Positions 60,060-64,000 of a stretch of 64,000 bases of DNA are shown here, piece by piece (the stretch's first letter is position 1; the number at the start of each line of letters is the position of its first letter). The notes beneath the pieces were generated by a model, which was given only the letters and a program-made list of their open reading frames with translations, did no database searches and had not been told where the DNA came from. Both the position numbers and the translations under genes were made by a program. This DNA comes from Oceanicella actignis (GTDB taxonomy: Bacteria > Pseudomonadota > Alphaproteobacteria > Rhodobacterales > Rhodobacteraceae): positions 434,001-498,000 of the forward strand of contig NZ_VNHJ01000002.1 in assembly GCF_008124525.1 (NCBI RefSeq), given 5' to 3'.

Positions 60060-60944
60060 ATGGCGGCGAACGAGATCCGCACGGTAGGGGTGATCGGCGC
60101 GGGGCAGATGGGCAACGGCATCGCCCATGTCTTCGCCCAGCACGGCTACGAGGTTCTGCTCAACGACGTGGACGAGGCGCGCATCGACGACGCGATCGCG
60201 CGCATCTCGAAGAACATGGACCGGCAGGTGGCCAAGGGCCTGATGACCCCCGAGGACAAGGCCGCCGCCCTGGCGCGCATCCGCAAGTGCACCGACCTGG
60301 CCGAGCTGGGCAAGTGCGACCTCATCATCGAATCCGCGACCGAGAACGAGCGCATCAAGGCCGAGATCTTCGCCAGCCTCGCGCCGCATCTGGCGCCGCA
60401 CACCATCCTGACGACCAACACCTCGTCCATCTCGATCACGCGTCTGGCCGCGGCCACCGACCGGCCCGAGCGCTTCATGGGGCTGCACTTCATGAACCCC
60501 GTGCCGGTGATGAAGCTGGTCGAGCTGATCCGCGGCATCGCCACCGACGACGAAACCTACCAGACCATGCGCAAGGTGGTGGACAGCATCGGCAAGACCG
60601 CCGCCTCGGCCGAGGACTTTCCCGCCTTCATCGTCAACCGCATCCTGCTGCCCATGATCAACGAGGCCGTCTACACCCTGTATGAGGGCGTCGGCACGGT
60701 CGAGAGCATCGACAAGGCGATGAAGCTGGGCGCGAACCATCCCATGGGGCCGCTCGAGTTGGCCGACTTCATCGGCCTCGACACCTGCCTTGCGATCATG
60801 AACGTGCTGCATGACGGCCTGGCCGACACCAAGTATCGCCCCTGTCCGCTGCTGGTGAAGTATGTCGAAGCCGGCTGGCTGGGGCGCAAGACGGGCCGCG
60901 GCTTCTACGACTATCGCGGCGAGACGCCGGTGCCGACCCGCTGA
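60060..60944 (+). CDS. 3-hydroxybutyryl-CoA dehydrogenase
   Basis: NAD(P)-dependent 3-hydroxyacyl-CoA dehydrogenase of 294 residues. The Rossmann motif [21 protein letters not shown] (about 8-28) is followed by the family signatures [34 protein letters not shown] with the catalytic His, and [19 protein letters not shown]. The C-terminal helical domain has [20 protein letters not shown] and [11 protein letters not shown]. The start at 60060 has GGGAG upstream; the in-frame extension to 59127 is repeat-derived and rejected. It probably works in butyrate/crotonate or beta-oxidation metabolism. In this group it is often near etfAB, which is not seen here. Confidence 0.94.
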   Translation: MAANEIRTVGVIGAGQMGNGIAHVFAQHGYEVLLNDVDEARIDDAIARISKNMDRQVAKGLMTPEDKAAALARIRKCTDLAELGKCDLIIESATENERIKAEIFASLAPHLAPHTILTTNTSSISITRLAAATDRPERFMGLHFMNPVPVMKLVELIRGIATDDETYQTMRKVVDSIGKTAASAEDFPAFIVNRILLPMINEAVYTLYEGVGTVESIDKAMKLGANHPMGPLELADFIGLDTCLAIMNVLHDGLADTKYRPCPLLVKYVEAGWLGRKTGRGFYDYRGETPVPTR

Positions 60945-61049
60945 GAGTTTCCAAATCGGAAACGATGAATGGATGATGGGCGCCATTGTTTCGCCTCCGG
61001 CGCAGGTTACCTTGTGACGCACAGCAACCCGCAGTTCCGGAGGATCCGC

Positions 61050-61631
61050 ATGCGCTTCGCATTCATTCCCGTCGCCGCCGCCATGGCCGTCGGCGCCGCC
61101 GCGCCCGTCCTGGCCGAGCCCTATGTGCTGGACAAGTCGCACACCCAGGTGATCTTCAGCGTCGATCATCTGGGCTTTTCGGTGGTGCATGGCTGGTTCC
61201 GCAACATGGACGCCGAGATCGACTTCGACCCCGAGGCGCTCGAGCAGACCCGCGTGACCTTCACGATCGACGCCGCCAGCGTGGACACCAACTGGCCCGC
61301 GCGCGACGAGCACATCCGCTCGGCCGATTTCCTGGACGTCGAGAACCACCCCACCATCACCTTCGTGTCGAAATCGGTCGAACTGACCAGCGCCGAGACC
61401 GCCCGCCTCACCGGCGAGGTGACGCTGCGCGGGGTCACGCATGAGGAAACCTTCGACGTGCGGCTCAACAAGTACGGGCCCTCGCCGATCGTGCCCGGCA
61501 AGACGGTGGCCGGCTTCACCGCCACGGGCGAGCTCGACCGCACCAGATACGGCATGAACTACGCCGCGCCGGCGGTGGGCGGGACGATCCCGATCCGCAT
61601 CGAGCTCGAGATGAGCCCGGCCGGGCGATGA
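61050..61631 (+). CDS. YceI-family periplasmic protein (first)
   Basis: A 193-residue lipocalin-like protein. A signal peptide covers residues 1-22 (RFAFIPVAAAMAVGAAAPVLA). The mature barrel begins EPYVLDKSHTQVIFSVDHLGFS and shows typical YceI strands: RVTFTIDAASVDTNW, HIRSADFLDVENHPTITFVS and LTGEVTLRGVTHEETFDV. YceI proteins bind long isoprenoid chains such as polyprenyl-quinone. GGAGGATCCGC precedes the ATG. It overlaps the second YceI gene by ATGA, which overlaps cytochrome b561 in turn. Confidence 0.92.
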   Translation: MRFAFIPVAAAMAVGAAAPVLAEPYVLDKSHTQVIFSVDHLGFSVVHGWFRNMDAEIDFDPEALEQTRVTFTIDAASVDTNWPARDEHIRSADFLDVENHPTITFVSKSVELTSAETARLTGEVTLRGVTHEETFDVRLNKYGPSPIVPGKTVAGFTATGELDRTRYGMNYAAPAVGGTIPIRIELEMSPAGR

Positions 61632-62257
61632 CGGCGCTGCGGGCGGCGGCCCTGGCGGCGCTTTGCGCCGTCGCCGCGGCCGCCGCGCCGCGGGCCGGGC
61701 CGCCCTCGGCGCTTTGGCGGATCGACCCCGAAGCCTCGAGCATCGCGTTCGAATATGTCGCCAACGGCCGCCCCGGGGTCGGGCGGCTGCGCCGCTTCGA
61801 GGGCTCGGGCGTCTTCGATCCCGCCCGCCCGCAGGACACGACGCTGCGCATGAGCTTCGACATGCGCTCGCTCGATCTGGGCGATCCGCTGCGCACCATG
61901 TTCGCCGCCGGGCCCGATTGGTTCGACGTGCGCGCGCACCCGCGCGCGACGTTCGAGCTCGACCGGCTCGACCCGATCGATCCGGCGGCGCAGGGGCCGA
62001 TCGCGCCGGGCATGTCGCGCGACTACATGGCGCGCGGGCGGCTGACGGTGAAGGGGCGCACGCGGGCGCTCGCGGCGCCGGCGACGCTTGAGCTTGACTC
62101 GGGCGGCGCGCGCGCCCGCGGCCGCGCGACCTTCGATCCGCGGATCTTCGGGGTGGGCGAGGGGCCGTCGGCCGCCTTCGTCTCGATCGGCCCCGAGGTC
62201 GCGGTCATCTACGACGTGCGCGCCGCGCCGGCGCCAACGCAGGAGCAGCCGCAATGA
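61628..62257 (+). CDS. YceI-family periplasmic protein (second, divergent)
   Basis: A 209-residue relative of the preceding YceI protein, with a signal peptide (about residues 1-20, ALAALCAVAAAAAPRAG) and the strand pattern LWRIDPEASSIAFEYVANGRPGVG, LRMSFDMRSLDLGD, DWFDVRAHPRATFELDRL and GRLTVKGRTRALAAPATLEL. Unlike the first, it has an insertion-type loop FEGSGVFDPARPQDT, as seen in YceI proteins fused or linked to cytochrome b561. It is coupled to both neighbours by ATGA overlaps. Ligand binding is inferred from family. Confidence 0.88.
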   Translation: MTALRAAALAALCAVAAAAAPRAGPPSALWRIDPEASSIAFEYVANGRPGVGRLRRFEGSGVFDPARPQDTTLRMSFDMRSLDLGDPLRTMFAAGPDWFDVRAHPRATFELDRLDPIDPAAQGPIAPGMSRDYMARGRLTVKGRTRALAAPATLELDSGGARARGRATFDPRIFGVGEGPSAAFVSIGPEVAVIYDVRAAPAPTQEQPQ

Positions 62258-62829
62258 CGCGACTGATCACCGACGCCGAGGGTTGGGGATTGCCGACCCG
62301 CCTTCTGCACTGGAGCATGGCGGGCGTGATCCTGTTCATGCTCGGGCTTGGCTTTTACATGTCCAACGCCCCGATCGACATCTACGCGCAGTTCGCCTGG
62401 GTTCAGCTGCACAAGAGCTGGGGCTTCGTCGCCTTCGCGCTGGCGGTTCTGCGCATCGCCTGGCGGCTGTTCGAGGGGCGCTCGCCCGCGCCGCCGCCGG
62501 GCATGTCGCGGGCCGAGCGCGCCCTGGCCCGCGCCGGGCATCTGTCGCTCTACGCGCTGATGATCGCCATGCCGGTCACCGGGTGGCTCATGGCCTCGGC
62601 CTCTCCGTTGCAGGACGCCTACGGCATCCGCAACATGGTCTTCGGCCTGTTCGAGCTGCCCGACCCCTTCCGCCCCGGCGATCAGGCGATGGCCGACGCG
62701 CTGCGCAGGGCGCATTTCCTGTGCGCGCTGGCGCTGAGCGCGGTCGTCGCCGGGCACGCGGCCGCGGCGTTGCGGCATCATTTCGTGCTGCGAGACAACG
62801 TGCTGCGCCGGATGCTGATCGGGCGCTGA
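62254..62829 (+). CDS. Cytochrome b561
   Basis: A 191-residue four-helix di-heme membrane cytochrome. Heme-ligand histidines are in RLLHWSMAGVI (about residue 19), QLHKSWGF (about 52), the third helix and LRRAHFLCALAL or VVAGHAAAALRHHF near the C-terminus. It is likely to exchange electrons with the quinone pool, and superoxide-quinone oxidoreductase activity is known for the E. coli homologue. Coupling to two YceI genes by 4-bp overlaps suggests that the periplasmic proteins deliver or bind quinone for it. A very strong hairpin follows. Confidence 0.9.
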   Translation: MTRLITDAEGWGLPTRLLHWSMAGVILFMLGLGFYMSNAPIDIYAQFAWVQLHKSWGFVAFALAVLRIAWRLFEGRSPAPPPGMSRAERALARAGHLSLYALMIAMPVTGWLMASASPLQDAYGIRNMVFGLFELPDPFRPGDQAMADALRRAHFLCALALSAVVAGHAAAALRHHFVLRDNVLRRMLIGR

Positions 62830-62864
62830 GCGCGGCCGCCGGGCCGAGGCGCCGCGACGAAAAA

Positions 62865-62901
62865 CGCCCCGCCGCGCCGGTGGCCGGCGAACGGCGGGGC
62901 G
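62865..62901 (+). terminator. Terminator of the YceI-cytochrome b561 operon
   Basis: CGCCCCGCCG (62865-62874) pairs with CGGCGGGGCG (62892-62901). Inside it CGCCGG (62875-62880) pairs with CCGGCG (62884-62889) around TGG, giving an almost continuous 16-bp stem. It is preceded by AAAA and followed by CCCCCCTTG. It lies 36 bp after the cytochrome b561 stop. Confidence 0.75.
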
Positions 62902-63026
62902 CCCCCCTTGTCAATCGCGTTGAGCCAAAACGAAGGTGGCTCGTCCCCCAATCGGTCCGCGCCTTTCGCCGAAGCCGTGACCCTCCGGCAGACGCCGCAA
63001 CCGATGACTGAAGGGTAGGCGATTCG

Positions 63027-63060
63027 TTCCAAATCTGCATACCCAAGCTGTGGTATGGAA
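63027..63060. promoter_or_regulatory. Nested dyad-symmetric site of unknown function
   Basis: CATACC (63038-63043) and GGTATG (63052-63057) flank an 8-bp spacer. Outer TTCCA (63027-63031) and TGGAA (63056-63060) add further symmetry. The site lies in a comparatively AT-rich patch 17 bp beyond the stop of the leftward hydrolase-like gene and 120 bp past the b561 terminator. Symmetry of this size is typical of a regulator binding site, but no gene start is recognised next to it. Confidence 0.35.
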
Positions 63061-63076
63061 GTTGTCATTCGGTTCA

Positions 63077-63994
63077 TCATTGCGGCGCGCGCGCATGGGC
63101 GCGCAGGTGGCGCAGCGTTTCGTGCGCCACGGGCATGGGGTGGGTCAGCGCCGCCAGCTGTCCGGCGCCCTCGATCGGGCGGACGCAGGCGTTCGGGGCC
63201 AGCGCGGCGGCGCGGCGCGCCAGCGCCAGGTCATAGGCCTGGGGCTGGTCGCCATGGATCAGCGCCACGGGAAGGGCGGTGCGCCGCCAAAGGGCGCTCC
63301 AGTCCTCGGCCGCCAGCTTGAAGTCCTGGGCGAAGCCGCGCAGATCCTGCGCCAGGACCATGTTGAAAGACACCTTCATCAGCGCCAGCGTCGCGCCCGA
63401 TTCCACCGCCGCCCGGTCGGCGGGCGCCGACGAATAGGCATGCCGGTAGAAGTCGCGCGCGCCGATCTGGCGCAGCATCTGCGCTCCGGCGCGGCACAGC
63501 AGCTGCAGCAGGCGGGGCGTTCCGCGCGCCATGATCTGGACCAGCGCCTGCCAGGGCGGCGTGTCCGCGTCGGCGGCGTTCGGCCGGTCGGGCAGAAAGC
63601 CCGAGATGAGCGCCAGCGATTCGAGCCGCTCGGGCGCGGCCTGCGCCAGCGCCGCGCCCAGCGGCGCCGCCGCGCCATGGGCGATGACGGCGAAGCGCCC
63701 CAGCCCCGCATGGTCGGCATAGCGCAAGAGCGCCTGCGCCTCGTCGGCAAGGCCCGCATCGTCCGGCAGCGGGCTGGACGCGCCGAACCCCGGGCGCGCG
63801 GGGATCCACAGGCTGCGCCCGGCGGCGGTCAGCGTCTCGAAGAACGCGTCGGGCAGGGCGAAGCCGAACAGCGAGCCGTGCAGCATCAGCGTCGGTGCCC
63901 CGTTCGGCGGCCCGATGCGGCGGTGCTCGACCTGGCGGCCGTCGGGCAGCGTCGCCAGCTCGTGCCGGGCCGGAGGGCGATAGCTGCGCCGCAT
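63077..63994 (-). CDS. Alpha/beta-hydrolase-fold protein lacking the nucleophile serine; probably continues past the right edge
   Basis: A frame of 305 residues with the alpha/beta-hydrolase pattern: oxyanion strand LMLHGSLFG, IPARPGFGASSPLP, cap helices and late elements VALIHGDQPQAY and IEGAGQLAALTHP. The nucleophile elbow, usually G.S.G, reads VIAHGAAAPLG, with no serine; the terminal His position is also not clearly conserved. It is therefore likely non-catalytic. The first visible Met (63994) is 6 bases from the edge and the frame is open beyond it. The opening SYRPPARHELATLPDGRQ resembles the linker that precedes the hydrolase part in LuxR-HTH/hydrolase fusion regulators of Rhodobacterales. 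I infer this may be the C-terminal part of such a regulator. Confidence 0.7.
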   Translation of the reverse strand: MRRSYRPPARHELATLPDGRQVEHRRIGPPNGAPTLMLHGSLFGFALPDAFFETLTAAGRSLWIPARPGFGASSPLPDDAGLADEAQALLRYADHAGLGRFAVIAHGAAAPLGAALAQAAPERLESLALISGFLPDRPNAADADTPPWQALVQIMARGTPRLLQLLCRAGAQMLRQIGARDFYRHAYSSAPADRAAVESGATLALMKVSFNMVLAQDLRGFAQDFKLAAEDWSALWRRTALPVALIHGDQPQAYDLALARRAAALAPNACVRPIEGAGQLAALTHPMPVAHETLRHLRAHARAPQ

Positions 63995-64000
63995 GCGCGC

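Noticed and set aside
59127-60944. 605-codon version of the 3-hydroxybutyryl-CoA dehydrogenase
   Set aside because: The extra 311 codons run through tandem-repeat spacer and antisense of the neighbouring dehydrogenase; the family starts at 60060.

Overview
The window is a chromosomal segment of a very GC-rich alphaproteobacterium, most probably a Rhodobacterales (Paracoccaceae-like) species. The evidence is extreme GC bias at third codon positions, the gene families present (a stand-alone methyltetrahydrofolate:cobalamin methyltransferase as in split methionine synthases, a second MetF-like protein, the short 'virulence factor' family, hom and glpX side by side, class I PhaC, glutathione-dependent formaldehyde dehydrogenase, RraB-like protein) and the frequent 4-bp ATGA stop/start overlaps. 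I see no integrase, insertion sequence, phage module, rRNA or CRISPR array. The two tRNA genes (Leu-CAA, Arg-ACG) are intact. Genus-level placement cannot be made from this sequence alone.

Layout, left to right. 1-4.7 kb: dsbB (cut by the left edge) and a YqaA-type membrane protein, tRNA-Leu, then a leftward folate/B12 one-carbon cluster facing a divergent canonical metF. 4.7-16.1 kb: a hypothetical protein, yraN, fpr, a secreted Cys-containing protein, then a large periplasmic FecR-TPR/outer-membrane-barrel protein next to a CHASE2 adenylate cyclase, and phaC. 16.1-21.8 kb: a putative lipoprotein, an aminotransferase, an RraB-like gene, hom, glpX and a HAD phosphatase. 22-25.2 kb: a thioesterase and the leftward rpmH-rnpA-yidD-ttcA-VOC run. 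25.5-31.1 kb: a tightly coupled TVP38 / MerA-like flavoprotein / histidine kinase / P1-peptidase run, then tRNA-Arg. 31.2-44.5 kb: a surface and secretion region with two sulfotransferase-like proteins, a GlfT2-like galactofuranosyltransferase, two LuxR-type regulators, a membrane-anchored small protein, a Ca-binding RTX protein and the type I secretion ATPase and adaptor. 44.6-48.8 kb: an APC-like membrane protein and an arsenic operon (arsR, ArsP-type permease, thioredoxin-like protein, acr3). 48.9-64 kb: housekeeping and metabolic genes (corA, UbiH-like, HAD, methyltransferase, msrB, pgm, NYN-LOTUS protein, formaldehyde dehydrogenase, 3-hydroxybutyryl-CoA dehydrogenase, two YceI proteins with cytochrome b561, and an alpha/beta-hydrolase-like protein at the right edge).

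Possible joint functions. The RTX protein with its dedicated ABC exporter and adaptor forms a secretion unit lacking only a TolC-like channel, preceded by LuxR-type regulators. The CHASE2 cyclase and FecR-barrel protein look like a two-component envelope-to-cAMP signalling module, perhaps with the secreted Cys-containing protein. The ars genes form a classic ArsR-controlled operon with a visible operator. YceI-YceI-cytochrome b561 are translationally coupled. PhaC and the 3-hydroxybutyryl-CoA dehydrogenase touch the same C4 acyl-CoA metabolism from distant loci. Several intergenic regions hold G-rich tandem repeats, and two proteins (kinase and secretion adaptor) carry in-frame tandem repeats in disordered regions. 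These, the cyclase/FecR-barrel pair and the unusual RTX protein are the least conventional parts of the window.
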